From Bradyrhizobium sp. S69 (GTDB lineage Bacteria > Pseudomonadota > Alphaproteobacteria > Rhizobiales > Xanthobacteraceae): a stretch of 64,000 bases of DNA. The stretch covers positions 191,687 through 255,686 of the forward strand of contig NZ_LMUK01000046.1 of NCBI RefSeq assembly GCF_009766005.1, written 5' to 3'. This document shows, piece after piece, positions 1 to 9,367 of the stretch. The notes below the pieces were generated by a model that did not search any database, had not been told where the DNA came from, and saw nothing but the letters and a program-made list of their open reading frames with translations. The translations under genes were made by a program, and so were the position numbers. The stretch's first letter is position 1, and the number at the start of each line of letters is the position of its first letter.

Positions 1-604
1 GCTCGCGGACCCTGGCGATCCGGTACGTTCGGGCGCTATTGCCGACCAGCCCCACGAGATACCAAGCCCCGCTCTTGAGCACGAGGCCGAGCGGCGCCAC
101 CGTTCGGGATGTCTCGGCTTTCCAGCTGCGATAGCGAATTTCGATCAGCAACTGGTTCCAGACTGCGACGGCGATTTCTTGCAGGTAGGGCGGCAGCTCC
201 TTTTCATAGAACCAGCCGGGCGCATCGAGATGAAAGCATACCCGCGTCCGTTCGGCGGCGGCTCGCATGTCGATGGGCAGCGCTGCGGTGAGCTTGAGCT
301 GGGCTGCGGCCATGACCGAGCCAAGGCCGAGCGCGGCCGCAGGTCCAGCCAGGCCGGCGAAGGACAAGCTTCGCGCCTCCTCGAGCGATAGGCCGTTGAG
401 ACGGGTCCGGTATCCCTCGAGCAGGCGATATCCGCCCGTCGAACCACGGTCGCTGTAGACCGGCACGCCCGAGGCGCTCAGGGCGTCGATGTCCCGGTAG
501 ATGGTTCGAAGCGACACCTCGCATTGGTCGGCGAGCGCCTGCGCCGTCACGCGTCCGCGGGCTTGCAGGGTCATCAGGATCGACAAAAGGCGGCTGGCGC
601 GCAT
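1..604 (-). CDS. WYL-domain HTH transcriptional regulator (YafY type), 3' end cut by window
   Basis: Probable DNA-binding regulator. The ATG at 604 opens a reading frame that stays open to the window edge (about 201 residues visible). The N-terminus (about residues 1-60) is a DeoR-like winged HTH, with the motif LRTIYRDIDALSASGVPVY that is typical of YafY/YobV proteins. The segment after residue 140 (YLVGLVGNSARTYRIARVRE) is the start of a WYL ligand-sensing domain. It is divergent from a glutathione transferase gene with 99 bp between starts, and the gap holds an inverted/direct repeat. Regulators of this family often sit next to the gene they control, so control of the transferase is inferred. 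The C-terminus lies outside the window. Confidence 0.88.
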   Translation of the reverse strand, partial: MRASRLLSILMTLQARGRVTAQALADQCEVSLRTIYRDIDALSASGVPVYSDRGSTGGYRLLEGYRTRLNGLSLEEARSLSFAGLAGPAAALGLGSVMAAAQLKLTAALPIDMRAAAERTRVCFHLDAPGWFYEKELPPYLQEIAVAVWNQLLIEIRYRSWKAETSRTVAPLGLVLKSGAWYLVGLVGNSARTYRIARVRE

Positions 605-621
605 CGGGATAATCTAATCCA

Positions 622-642
622 ACCTGACAAAAGATGACAGGT
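622..642. promoter_or_regulatory. Candidate operator between WYL regulator and GST
   Basis: The sequence ACCTGACA-AAAGA-TGACAGGT is an inverted repeat (ACCTG/CAGGT arms, one mismatch inside) and also contains TGACA twice with 10-bp periodicity. It lies between two divergent starts, where a YafY-type regulator would bind. Seen in sequence; function inferred. Confidence 0.4.
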
Positions 643-703
643 ATGGGGCGCTAGGGTGGGTCCGATACCAAGACCAGTCCAACGATCAATCCAGGAGCTC
701 GTG

Positions 704-1345
704 ATGACGGATGCCGACACCATCACCCTTTTTCATTCTCCCCAATCGCGTTCCTCCGGTGCGCTGACCCTCCTCGAAGAACTCGGAGCCCCCAACCAAC
801 TTCACGTCCTGAACATGAAGGCGGGCGAGCAACGGCGCCCGGAATATTTAGCAATTAATCCGCTCGGCAAGGTTCCCGCGATCCTGCATCGTGGCGAACT
901 GGTCACGGAACAGGTGGCAATCTTCATCTACCTGGCGGATTTGTTTCCTGCTGCCGGATTCGCTCCGGTCATCGGGGATACCCGGCGCGGCGCCTATCTG
1001 CGCTGGCTGATCTATTATGCCTCGTGCTACGAGCCCGCGTTGGTCGATCGCGCCATGCAGCGCGAACCCGCGCCGCACGCCACTTCTCCCTATGGGACGT
1101 TCGACACGATGCTTGAAACCATCGTTAGCCAGATCAGGGACCAGCCCTATTTGCTAGGCGACACGATTTCGGCCGCTGACATTCTCTGGGGCAATGCGTT
1201 GAACTGGGGCGTGATGTTCAAACTGGTGCCCGAAGAGAAGGCCGTCATCGATTATGTCGCCCGGATCGTGCAGCGGCCAGCCGCGATCAAGGTGACGTCG
1301 ATGGATGCCGAGCTAGCGGCCGAGCACCAGAAGGCCCTCGGCTAG
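704..1345 (+). CDS. Glutathione S-transferase family protein
   Basis: Cytosolic glutathione transferase-like protein of 213 aa. The N-terminal thioredoxin-fold domain (about 1-80) carries the active-site region SPQSRSSG, the cis-Pro segment GKVPAILH and the glutathione-contact segment TEQVAIFIYLAD. The C-terminal helical domain has the N-capping-like stretch LLGDTISAADILWG. The ATG at 704 is preferred over an upstream in-frame ATG at 656 because AGGAG lies just before it. The divergent WYL regulator suggests induction by an unknown electrophile or metabolite. Substrate cannot be told from sequence. Confidence 0.92.
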   Translation: MTDADTITLFHSPQSRSSGALTLLEELGAPNQLHVLNMKAGEQRRPEYLAINPLGKVPAILHRGELVTEQVAIFIYLADLFPAAGFAPVIGDTRRGAYLRWLIYYASCYEPALVDRAMQREPAPHATSPYGTFDTMLETIVSQIRDQPYLLGDTISAADILWGNALNWGVMFKLVPEEKAVIDYVARIVQRPAAIKVTSMDAELAAEHQKALG

Positions 1346-1354
1346 CCGGTTGGA

Positions 1355-2314
1355 TCAGGCCAGCTTCCGCAATATGTCGCCCTTGAACCAGGCGTCGATG
1401 CCTTCGACCATCTGGCGGTAGTGGTTGCTGAAGCTTTCCTGGGTGACGTAGCCGAGATGCGGCGTCAGCACGATGTTGTCGAGCTTGCGGAACGGGTTAT
1501 CGACCGGCAGCGGCTCGACCGAGAACACGTCGATCGCGGCGCCTGCGATTTGGCGCTGCTGCAGCGTCTTGAGCAGGGCCGCTTCATCGACGATCGGTCC
1601 GCGCGCGGTGTTGACGAGGTAGGATGTCGGCTTCATGCGCGCCAGATCGTCGGTGCCGACCAGTCCGCGCGAGCGTTGGCTGAGCACGACATGAACGGTG
1701 ATGATGTCGGCGGTCGAGAACAGCTCTTCCTTGGTAGCGTAACCGACGCCGGCCTCCTTGCAGCGCTCCGGCGTCAGGTTTGGGCTCCAGGCGATCACGT
1801 TCATGCCGAACGCCTGCGCCAGTTTCGACACCTTGGTGCCGAGCTTGCCGAGGCCGACCACGCCCAGCGTTTTGCCTTCGATCTCGATGCCGACGAATTT
1901 CTGCAACGGCTCGCCGGCGTGCATCCGTGCGTTCTCGCGGCCGATGTTGCGGGTCAGTTCCAGGATCAGGCCCATGGTCAGCGGCGCAGTGGGATCGCGC
2001 GCCCATTGGGTCCCGCACAGCACCACGCCATGGTCCTTGGCGGCTTCGATGTCGATCGCGGCGTTGCGCATCCCCGACGTGATCAGGAGCTTCAGCTTGG
2101 GCAAAGCGGCGAACAGCGCCCGCGGAAACGGCGTCCGCTCGCGCATCGCACAGATGATCTCGAAATCCTTCAGCGCGTCGGCGGCGGCCTCGGTCGAGGC
2201 GAACGGCTGGTTGAAGACCGTGATGTCGACGCGATCCTCGATTTTGGACCAGTCGGCGATCTCCAGGGTCAGATTGAGATAGTCGTCGAGAATGGCACAG
2301 CGCAGCCGCGTCAT
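1355..2314 (-). CDS. D-2-hydroxyacid dehydrogenase family protein (NAD-dependent)
   Basis: 319-aa oxidoreductase of the D-isomer-specific 2-hydroxyacid dehydrogenase family, which reduces or oxidises 2-oxo/2-hydroxy acids in the cytoplasm. The NAD-binding Rossmann motif GVVGLGKLGTKV is near residue 150. The catalytic Arg is in VNTARGPIVDE, the Glu in the DVFSVEPLP segment and the His in LTPHLGYVTQ. It is convergent with the GST gene, with only 9 bp between stops. Exact substrate (glycerate, hydroxypyruvate, lactate-like) is not resolvable. Length fits the family. Confidence 0.92.
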   Translation of the reverse strand: MTRLRCAILDDYLNLTLEIADWSKIEDRVDITVFNQPFASTEAAADALKDFEIICAMRERTPFPRALFAALPKLKLLITSGMRNAAIDIEAAKDHGVVLCGTQWARDPTAPLTMGLILELTRNIGRENARMHAGEPLQKFVGIEIEGKTLGVVGLGKLGTKVSKLAQAFGMNVIAWSPNLTPERCKEAGVGYATKEELFSTADIITVHVVLSQRSRGLVGTDDLARMKPTSYLVNTARGPIVDEAALLKTLQQRQIAGAAIDVFSVEPLPVDNPFRKLDNIVLTPHLGYVTQESFSNHYRQMVEGIDAWFKGDILRKLA

Positions 2315-2451
2315 GGCGAAATCCGTTCATGGCGATGATGACGGCGGCAAACCGGCCGCCTTAGGAAGCGCCATGGTCGCGCGCAATATCTCTGCGTGCA
2401 AGCGTCGGCGGCTTAAAAAGCGGCAGCGATGACGAAAACGTCAGCGGGCGA

Positions 2452-2724
2452 TCAGGCGGGTTGACGTGCCTTGCCAAGCGCCTTGGCGGCGCGGATTTCC
2501 GCGACCATCGATTGGACCGCGGGCGACAGTACCGCATGCTTGGCGCGGCAGGCCGGTCCGGGTCCGCGCATATAATGCAGTTCCGGCCGGTAGGGATCGA
2601 AGGCCCGGGCAAAGAACTGCCGCCAGAAGCCGCGGATCGCGGCATAAGGCTTGTCCTGAGCGTCACGGCCGGACGCCGGGGAAGAAATGGACGCGGAAAC
2701 GATGCTTGCCAAGATACCTGCCAT
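2452..2724 (-). CDS. Hypothetical small protein, 90 aa
   Basis: Not recognised. The 90-aa frame begins MAGILASIVSASIS and has a hydrophobic, Ser/Ala-rich start followed by aromatic-rich sequence (FWRQFFARAFDPYRPELHYM) and a basic, Ala-rich end. There is no clear domain. It could be a small exported or membrane-associated protein. It stands alone between a dehydrogenase gene and ettA. An alternative overlapping frame has poorer composition. Moderate to low confidence that it is a gene. Confidence 0.45.
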   Translation of the reverse strand: MAGILASIVSASISSPASGRDAQDKPYAAIRGFWRQFFARAFDPYRPELHYMRGPGPACRAKHAVLSPAVQSMVAEIRAAKALGKARQPA

Positions 2725-2976
2725 GACGTGGCCCCGCTGTTTCGCGCGCGGCTTCTGCCGCCGCGATGCGCCTGTTTCGGCGCTGGGAACGAGTTTTGGC
2801 CTGATTTATTAAAAGAAGGTTTCAATTGTCGTGATCCAGGGCACACATGGTGACGGACCCGTAATGATCCGTGGTGAACGGATCGAAAACGAAGCGCCAC
2901 GGTTGCCCTTTGGGGGCCGCGCCGCTACATCAGCGGGCAGCAAATTTCCATAAATGCAACGGTTTCAGGGATCGCG

Positions 2977-4626
<1,650 letters not shown>

Positions 4627-4641
4627 GCACAGGAGCCGGGC

Positions 4642-5412
4642 ATGGCTGACTGGAGCGCAGAGCAATATCTCAAATTCGAGGACGAGCGGACGCGCCCGTC
4701 GCGTGATCTGTTGGTTCAAATTCCGGTCGCGGATGCCCGCAGGGTAGTCGATATCGGCTGCGGCCCGGGAAATTCGACCGAGCTTCTGGTCAAGCGCTGG
4801 CCGCAGGCGGCGGTGACCGGCATCGACACCTCGGCCGACATGCTGCGGCAGGCGCGTGAACGTCTGCCGGCCCAGAAGTTCATCGAAGCCAATGTCGCGC
4901 ACTGGATGCCGCCGGAAAACACCGACGTCTTGTTCGCCAATGCGATCTTTCAATGGGTGCCGGGCCATCTCAGGCAATTGCAGCGGCTAACCGGCGCATT
5001 GCCGCGGGGCGGCGTGCTCGCGGTGCAGATGCCGGACAATCTCGACGAACCGGTCCATGTCCTGATGCGGGATGTCGCGCAATCCGGGCCGTGGCGCGAA
5101 CAGCTCGCCGAGAAGGCGCGGGTTCGCGACGCGCTGCCGGCGCCGGGCGGCTATTACGACGCCTTGGGCCCGCTCTGCACGCGGCTCGATATCTGGCACA
5201 CGATTTATAACCACGTGCTGGACGATGCCGCCGCGGTGGTGGAATGGGTCAAGGGGACTGGCCTGCGGCCATTCCTCGATCCGCTGGAAGCGCCCGAGCG
5301 CAAGCAATATATCACCGAATATTCCGCACGCATCGCGGCCGCCTATCCGCCGCAGGCGGACGGCAAGGTGCTGTTGCGGTTTCCGCGGATTTTCATCGTG
5401 GCGGTGAAGTAG
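4642..5412 (+). CDS. tam: Trans-aconitate 2-methyltransferase
   Basis: 256-aa class I SAM-dependent methyltransferase, which methylates trans-aconitate, a by-product that inhibits aconitase. SAM motif I is VVDIGCGPGNSTELL (about 35-49), the post-I acidic residue is in VTGIDTSADML, and the Tam-specific stretch FANAIFQWVPGHL is present. Length matches E. coli Tam. It lies 15 bp downstream of ettA with a GGAGCCGGGC ribosome-binding region, so co-transcription is likely. Cytoplasmic. Confidence 0.93.
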   Translation: MADWSAEQYLKFEDERTRPSRDLLVQIPVADARRVVDIGCGPGNSTELLVKRWPQAAVTGIDTSADMLRQARERLPAQKFIEANVAHWMPPENTDVLFANAIFQWVPGHLRQLQRLTGALPRGGVLAVQMPDNLDEPVHVLMRDVAQSGPWREQLAEKARVRDALPAPGGYYDALGPLCTRLDIWHTIYNHVLDDAAAVVEWVKGTGLRPFLDPLEAPERKQYITEYSARIAAAYPPQADGKVLLRFPRIFIVAVK

Positions 5413-5467
5413 GCGAGACCCGTCTTCAGTCTAGCGGCTGTCGCAACCCATGCAACGCGTGAGATTT

Positions 5468-6703
5468 ATGAACGCTCTCAATCGGACGCTGATCGCGGCA
5501 GTGATGGTGGCGATGGCGTGCGGCTCATCGACAGCCTTCGCCGCCGACGCCGGCTTCACCCAGTTCATCGCCTCGCTGTGGCCGGAGGCGCAGGCCGCCG
5601 GGGTGTCGCGCGCGACGTTCGACAGCCAAACCCGCGGTCTCGAGCCGGATTACAAATTGCCCGATCTGATCCTGCCGGGGCGCCCTGCCACCGGCGCGCC
5701 GTCGCAGGCCGAGTTCGTGCAGGTGCCGGCGGATTATCTCAAGGAAGCGAGCATCGCGCGGCTGGCCGAAGAGGGGCAGCGGCTGATGCAGCAATATCAC
5801 GACGCGCTTGCCGGGATCGAGAAGCGCTTCGGCGTGCCGCCCAGCATCGTACTGGCGATTTGGGGCCGTGAAACCGATTACGGCCGCTACAAGGAGCCCT
5901 ACGATGCGCTCCGTGTGATGGCAACGCAGGCCTATGTCGGACGGCGCAAGGATCAGTATCGCAACGAATTTATCCTGGCGCTGAAGATCCTCGGCGATGG
6001 CGAGGTGAAGCGCCCGGACATGCGTGCATCCTGGGCCGGCGCCACCGGCCTCACCCAGTTCCTGCCGTCGGAATTTTATCAGCACGCGGTCGATTTCGAT
6101 GGCGACGGCCGCCGCGACATCTGGAATTCGGTGCCGGACGCGCTCGCCTCCGCCGCGAAGCAATTGGTCAACAAGGGATGGCAGCCCGGCCTGCGCTGGG
6201 CCTATGAGGTGCAGGCGCCGGCCAATGCCGATTGCACGATGGGCGTACCCGAGGTGACAAAGCCGATCGGCGATTGGCTGCGCGCAGGCTTCGTGCCGGT
6301 GCGCGGGCAAAAGCTTAGCGCCGACGAACAGGCCCAGCCGGCGTCGCTGCTGCAGCCGGAAGGCATTTTTGGCCCGGCGTTTCTGACCACGAAGAATTAT
6401 TTCGTCATCAAGGAATATAATTTTTCGGATCTCTACGTGCTGTATGTCGGTCATCTCAGCGACCGCATGACCAATCCGCAACCGTTCGCGACGCCATGGT
6501 CGGCCTCGACGCAATTGCGCACCGCCGACGTCGAAGCGATGCAGCGTCAGCTCACGCGCCTTGGCCTTTACAAGGACAAGCTCGACGGCAAGGCCGGGAT
6601 GCAGACCCGCGCGGCGCTCGGCGCTTATCAGAAATCGGCGGGGCTGAAGGTGGATTGCTGGCCGAGCGAAACGGTATTGCGTTCGATGAGCGCGGCGCAT
6701 TAG
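5468..6703 (+). CDS. Lytic murein transglycosylase (MltB-like) with C-terminal peptidoglycan-binding domain
   Basis: Periplasmic enzyme that cleaves peptidoglycan glycan strands, forming 1,6-anhydro-muropeptides. The start at 5468 gives a signal peptide (MNALNRTLIAAVMVAMACGSS, cleaved near AFAADA); an in-frame ATG 18 bp upstream has no better ribosome-binding site. The SLT_2/MltB catalytic domain (about 30-320) has the catalytic Glu in WGRETDYG and the family motifs ATGLTQFLPSEF and DFDGDGRRDIW. The last 60 residues form a PG_binding_1 domain (VEAMQRQLTRLGLYKDKLDG). 411 aa, normal length. Confidence 0.93.
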   Translation: MNALNRTLIAAVMVAMACGSSTAFAADAGFTQFIASLWPEAQAAGVSRATFDSQTRGLEPDYKLPDLILPGRPATGAPSQAEFVQVPADYLKEASIARLAEEGQRLMQQYHDALAGIEKRFGVPPSIVLAIWGRETDYGRYKEPYDALRVMATQAYVGRRKDQYRNEFILALKILGDGEVKRPDMRASWAGATGLTQFLPSEFYQHAVDFDGDGRRDIWNSVPDALASAAKQLVNKGWQPGLRWAYEVQAPANADCTMGVPEVTKPIGDWLRAGFVPVRGQKLSADEQAQPASLLQPEGIFGPAFLTTKNYFVIKEYNFSDLYVLYVGHLSDRMTNPQPFATPWSASTQLRTADVEAMQRQLTRLGLYKDKLDGKAGMQTRAALGAYQKSAGLKVDCWPSETVLRSMSAAH

Positions 6704-6746
6704 CGGGAGTGTGAGCGTTTCCCGGATGCCGCGCAGCACGCCGCGC

Positions 6747-6822
6747 TTGTAGCCCGGATGAGCGCAGCGACATCCGGGTCGACGTGGTTTCCCGGATATC
6801 GCTGTGCTCATCCGGGCTACAA
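6747..6822. repeat. Palindromic intergenic repeat, family E
   Basis: The left arm (6747-6778) and right arm (6791-6822) are near-perfect inverted copies of GTAGCCCGGATGAGCGCAGC. This could form a long hairpin in the 3' untranslated region of the transglycosylase mRNA. Mobile-repeat origin is inferred. Confidence 0.85.
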
Positions 6823-6826
6823 GAAA

Positions 6827-6855
6827 AAACCCGGCTGAAATCTCAGCCGGGTTTC
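6827..6855. terminator. Bidirectional Rho-independent terminator
   Basis: The stem AACCCGGCTGA/TCAGCCGGGTT is flanked by an A-run on the left and TTT on the right. It lies between the convergent transglycosylase gene and the 6891 gene, so it can terminate both transcripts. Confidence 0.85.
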
Positions 6856-6890
6856 GAAATCAAAGCGCGACAGTTGCCGCGTCGGTCAGC

Positions 6891-7163
6891 TTAGTTGCAG
6901 ACCTCGACGCGACGGAAGCGCCAGTTATAGCCATCCCAGTAGCGCTCACGGACGAAACGGCAGGGCGGGGGAGGAGCGTCTTCCACATACACCGGGCCGC
7001 CATAGGCCGGACGGCTGGCGGCAATCGCGCCGCCGACAATCGCGCCGCCGATCAGGCCGCCGGCAACCGCCGCGCCAAGGCCGCGCTGCGCGCTTGCGGG
7101 GGTCGTCACGAGCGAACCAGCCACGGTTGCGACCGCGACGATGGCAGCAAATGTCATCTTCAT
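6891..7163 (-). CDS. Small secreted glycine-zipper protein (paralogue of 7396 gene)
   Basis: 90-aa protein with a clear signal peptide (MKMTFAAIVAVATVAGSLVT, cleaved after ASA) followed by a glycine-zipper segment GGLIGGAIVGGAIAAS. It ends in a Cys-containing aromatic/basic tail (CRFVRERYWDGYNWRFRRVEVC). The two Cys could form a disulfide in the periplasm. Function unknown; such proteins often associate with the outer membrane. The next gene upstream encodes a paralogue with the same architecture, so this looks like a tandem duplication. Each copy has its own upstream gap and probably its own promoter. Confidence 0.8.
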   Translation of the reverse strand: MKMTFAAIVAVATVAGSLVTTPASAQRGLGAAVAGGLIGGAIVGGAIAASRPAYGGPVYVEDAPPPPCRFVRERYWDGYNWRFRRVEVCN

Positions 7164-7395
7164 GTCTAGGGCTCTCCTGGAGATGGCGCCTTACGCGAGC
7201 GCCGGGTTTAAAGTGACTCATACGCCGTATTCGACGCTGGCCGTCTCGCTAAAAAGCGCACAACAGTCAATCGGAAGTATACGTGGCGGGGCTGATGAGC
7301 CAAAAAAAAGGTTTTTTCAGGCCAAAAATTAGAGACACCCCCGGAAACATGCCATTTCCGGGGATATCGGCGTTGATTTAATGAAGGTGAACGGC

Positions 7396-7707
7396 TTAGC
7401 CGCAAATCCTGACGTTGCGAATCCGCCAGCCGTAGCCGTCCCAGAAACGCTGCCGCTGCCAGTAGCAACCGGGAGCGGCGACATAGGCCGGCCCGCCGCC
7501 GTAATAGCCATAACCGGGGCCATAGCCGTAGCCGGGCCCATAGTAGCCGGGGCCGGCAGCAACCGCGCCGCCGACAATGGCGCCGCCGATGAGGCCGCCT
7601 GCGATGGCCGCGCCGAGGTAGCGCTGCGCATGGGCCGGCGCGGGCGCCACGATGGTCGAAAGCGCCAAGGTGGAAACGGCCGCAAGGGCCAGCAATGTCT
7701 TCTTCAT
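7396..7707 (-). CDS. Small secreted Gly/Tyr-rich glycine-zipper protein
   Basis: 103-aa secreted protein. The start at 7707 is chosen because AGGTGA precedes it and a signal peptide follows at once (MKKTLLALAAVSTLALSTIV, cleaved after AHA). The mature part has the zipper GGLIGGAIVGGAVAAG, a Gly/Tyr/Pro-rich stretch (GPGYGYGPGYGYYGGG) and a tail with two Cys (CYWQRQRFWDGYGWRIRNVRIC). The tail and zipper match the downstream neighbour at 6891-7163. Envelope location is inferred; the biochemical role is unknown. Confidence 0.8.
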   Translation of the reverse strand: MKKTLLALAAVSTLALSTIVAPAPAHAQRYLGAAIAGGLIGGAIVGGAVAAGPGYYGPGYGYGPGYGYYGGGPAYVAAPGCYWQRQRFWDGYGWRIRNVRICG

Positions 7708-7894
7708 GACTTCACCTTTTCTCACTGAGCAAGGACAACGATTATAGCGTTTTGTCACGACGAAAGTTTCACATTCTTTTTGAATGATCAATGAACGGGA
7801 CCGCCACATTTAGCGACTAATCGCAGCAGGCGCGGGGCTTTTTTGCGATGCATAACACGGTTTGTTTCCGGCTGTTTCCCCGCCGTCTGGGTCG

Positions 7895-8212
7895 ATGCAC
7901 CGCGTGACGGACGCGATGACAATTTTCGGAATTGCGGTCGGTGTAACGGCGCTGCTCTGTTACGTGGTGGTCAGGCAATCGCAGAACCGCCGCGTGAATC
8001 GCACATCATCCGGCGATAGCTCGGGGTCGGCCGATACCGGCTATGACACCCGTGATAGCGGACACCACCATCATGGCGCGAGCGCTGATCATTCGGGATC
8101 CGATCATTCCGGCCCCTCCGGCGATTCAGGCGGTGGCGATAGCTCCGGCGGTGGTGACGGCGGCGGCGGTGATGGAGGAGGTGGCGACGGCGGTGGTGGT
8201 GGCAGCGATTAG
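7895..8212 (+). CDS. Hypothetical single-TM protein with Ser/His/Gly-rich tail
   Basis: About 105 aa. One hydrophobic helix (MTIFGIAVGVTALLCYVVV) lies near the N-terminus. It is followed by a basic stretch and a low-complexity tail rich in Ser, Asp, His (HHHH) and finally Gly/Asp (GGGDGGGGDGGGG). The start is uncertain: ATGs at 7862, 7895 and 7916 are in frame. It may be an anchored extracytoplasmic tail that binds metal or is simply disordered. It lies just upstream of iron-storage genes, but a functional link is not shown. Real coding is likely though not certain because of the low complexity. Confidence 0.5.
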   Translation: MHRVTDAMTIFGIAVGVTALLCYVVVRQSQNRRVNRTSSGDSSGSADTGYDTRDSGHHHHGASADHSGSDHSGPSGDSGGGDSSGGGDGGGGDGGGGDGGGGGSD

Positions 8213-8264
8213 GGCTGTCCCTGCGAACAGGATGGTGCGCGTTTGTGCCTGCGCCGCAGTTACT

Positions 8265-8281
8265 TTTAGACTTATTCTAGA
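8265..8281. promoter_or_regulatory. Candidate iron control element (Irr box) upstream of bfd
   Basis: TTTAGAC-TTA-TTCTAGA matches the ICE consensus TTTAGAA-N3-TTCTAAA with two mismatches. It lies 112 bp upstream of the bfd start. In Bradyrhizobium, Irr represses iron-storage genes through such boxes under low iron. Assignment is inference from the motif. Confidence 0.6.
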
Positions 8282-8392
8282 TCGTAGTGGCCAGTTTGGA
8301 ATTGCTTGAAATCGGGCTTTTTCCTTTTGCATCCCGCCGCGCTCTTCAATATCTCATCTAGTACCGCGTCACCGAATGAGCCCTTGATTTTC

Positions 8393-8659
8393 ATGATTGT
8401 TTGTTCCTGTAACGTCCTGACCGACCATGACGTCCGCAGCGCGGTCAATGGTACGGATGACCTTCCCCGGAATGCCAAGCAGATCTACGGCTGCCTCGGC
8501 TGCAGTGCGGAATGTGGCCGGTGCGCGCGCACCATCAAGGCCATCATTGACGACGCGCTGGGGGCCTGCGCCAAGGCCTGCTGCTCGGGCTGCCCGCACA
8601 GCGGCGCGCATGCCGATTCCCATACTTACGACCTCACGGCCCTCACGGCGGCGGCCTGA
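8393..8659 (+). CDS. bfd: Bacterioferritin-associated ferredoxin (Bfd-like)
   Basis: 88-aa [2Fe-2S] protein of the BFD family, which reduces the haem of bacterioferritin so that stored iron can leave. It has the cluster ligands C4-x-C6 and C41-x2-C44, with extra Cys residues (C34, C37) and an additional Cys/His-rich C-terminus (CAKACCSGCPHSGAH) that standard 64-aa Bfd lacks. The start at 8393 puts the CxC motif at the very N-terminus, as in the family; an upstream in-frame ATG at 8306 would add 29 non-conserved residues. It sits directly before bfr, each gene with an ICE-like box. Confidence 0.88.
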   Translation: MIVCSCNVLTDHDVRSAVNGTDDLPRNAKQIYGCLGCSAECGRCARTIKAIIDDALGACAKACCSGCPHSGAHADSHTYDLTALTAAA

Positions 8660-8687
8660 CAACTTCCTAATTTATTGAATCTTCAGG

Positions 8688-8712
8688 CCCTTTTGTCGCT
8701 CCGGCAAAAGGG
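8688..8712 (+). terminator. Hairpin after bfd
   Basis: The stem CCCTTTTG/CAAAAGGG with a 9-nt loop lies 28 bp after the bfd stop. The following sequence is only moderately T-rich, so termination may be partial. Confidence 0.5.
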
Positions 8713-8732
8713 TTGCTCTTGCTCGTAATCTC

Positions 8733-8751
8733 ATTTAGAAGCATTCTAAAT
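8733..8751. promoter_or_regulatory. Iron control element (Irr box) upstream of bfr
   Basis: ATTTAGAAGCATTCTAAAT is a perfect palindrome around a 3-bp centre and matches the ICE consensus at every arm position. It ends 43 bp before the bfr start, the place for a repressor site. Known biology: Irr represses bacterioferritin in Bradyrhizobium when iron is scarce. Confidence 0.85.
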
Positions 8752-8794
8752 TAAGCGACGAGGCCGATCTTGGCCTCAAAACCGGAGCGTTATC

Positions 8795-9280
8795 ATGCAG
8801 GGCGACCCAAAAGTCATCGACTACCTCAACAAGGGTCTGCGCAGCGAGCTCACCGCCATCAACCAGTATTGGCTGCACTACCGGCTACTGAACAATTGGG
8901 GCCTGCTGGAGATGGCCAAGGTCTGGCGCAAGGAATCCATCGAGGAGATGGAGCACGCCGACAAGATCACCGACCGGATCCTGTTCCTCGACGGCTTTCC
9001 CAACATGCAGGTGCTCGATCCCTTGCGGATCGGCCAGAACGTCAAGGAAATCATCGACTGCGACCTGGCCTCCGAAATCGCTGCCCGCGCGCTGTACCAG
9101 GAAGCGGCGACCTACTGCCACGGCGTCAAGGATTACGTCACCCGCGATCTGTTCGAACGCCTGATGAAGGACGAGGAAGAGCACATCGATTTCCTCGAAA
9201 CCCAGCTCGATCTGATCCAGCGTGTCGGCCTTGAGCTGTACACCCAGAAACACATCGGTGGCCTCAAGAGCGAGGACTGA
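8795..9280 (+). CDS. bfr: Bacterioferritin
   Basis: 161-aa subunit of the 24-mer haem-containing iron store. It oxidises Fe(II) at a di-iron site and stores the mineral in the cytoplasm. The ferroxidase ligands are present at the expected places: E18 (SELTAINQY), E51 and H54 (EEMEHAD), E127 and H130 (DEEEHIDFLE), plus the helix C Glu. The haem-ligand Met is M52. Length and sequence closely follow E. coli Bfr. A perfect ICE palindrome lies just upstream, so iron-dependent repression by Irr is expected. bfd lies immediately before it on the same strand. Confidence 0.97.
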   Translation: MQGDPKVIDYLNKGLRSELTAINQYWLHYRLLNNWGLLEMAKVWRKESIEEMEHADKITDRILFLDGFPNMQVLDPLRIGQNVKEIIDCDLASEIAARALYQEAATYCHGVKDYVTRDLFERLMKDEEEHIDFLETQLDLIQRVGLELYTQKHIGGLKSED

Positions 9281-9291
9281 CGCGGTATTTT

Positions 9292-9338
9292 GTCATAGCC
9301 GGGCAGAAGCGCGTCTTCGCGCTTCCGCCGGGCATGAC
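9292..9338. repeat. Short palindromic repeat, family C-like, after bfr
   Basis: GTCATAGCCGGGCAGAAGCGCG pairs with the inverted copy ending in CCGGGCATGAC. It could serve as the 3' hairpin of the bfr transcript. Confidence 0.75.
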
Positions 9339-9367
9339 CGAGAAGGGCGCGTTTTCAGCTCTGTAAT

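Noticed and set aside
8272..8394. 40-aa minus-strand frame MKIKGSFGDAVLDE... opposite the bfd leader
   Set aside because: Its ATG shares bases with the bfd start and its stop overlaps the ICE-like box; no ribosome-binding site stands out. A small antisense peptide cannot be excluded.
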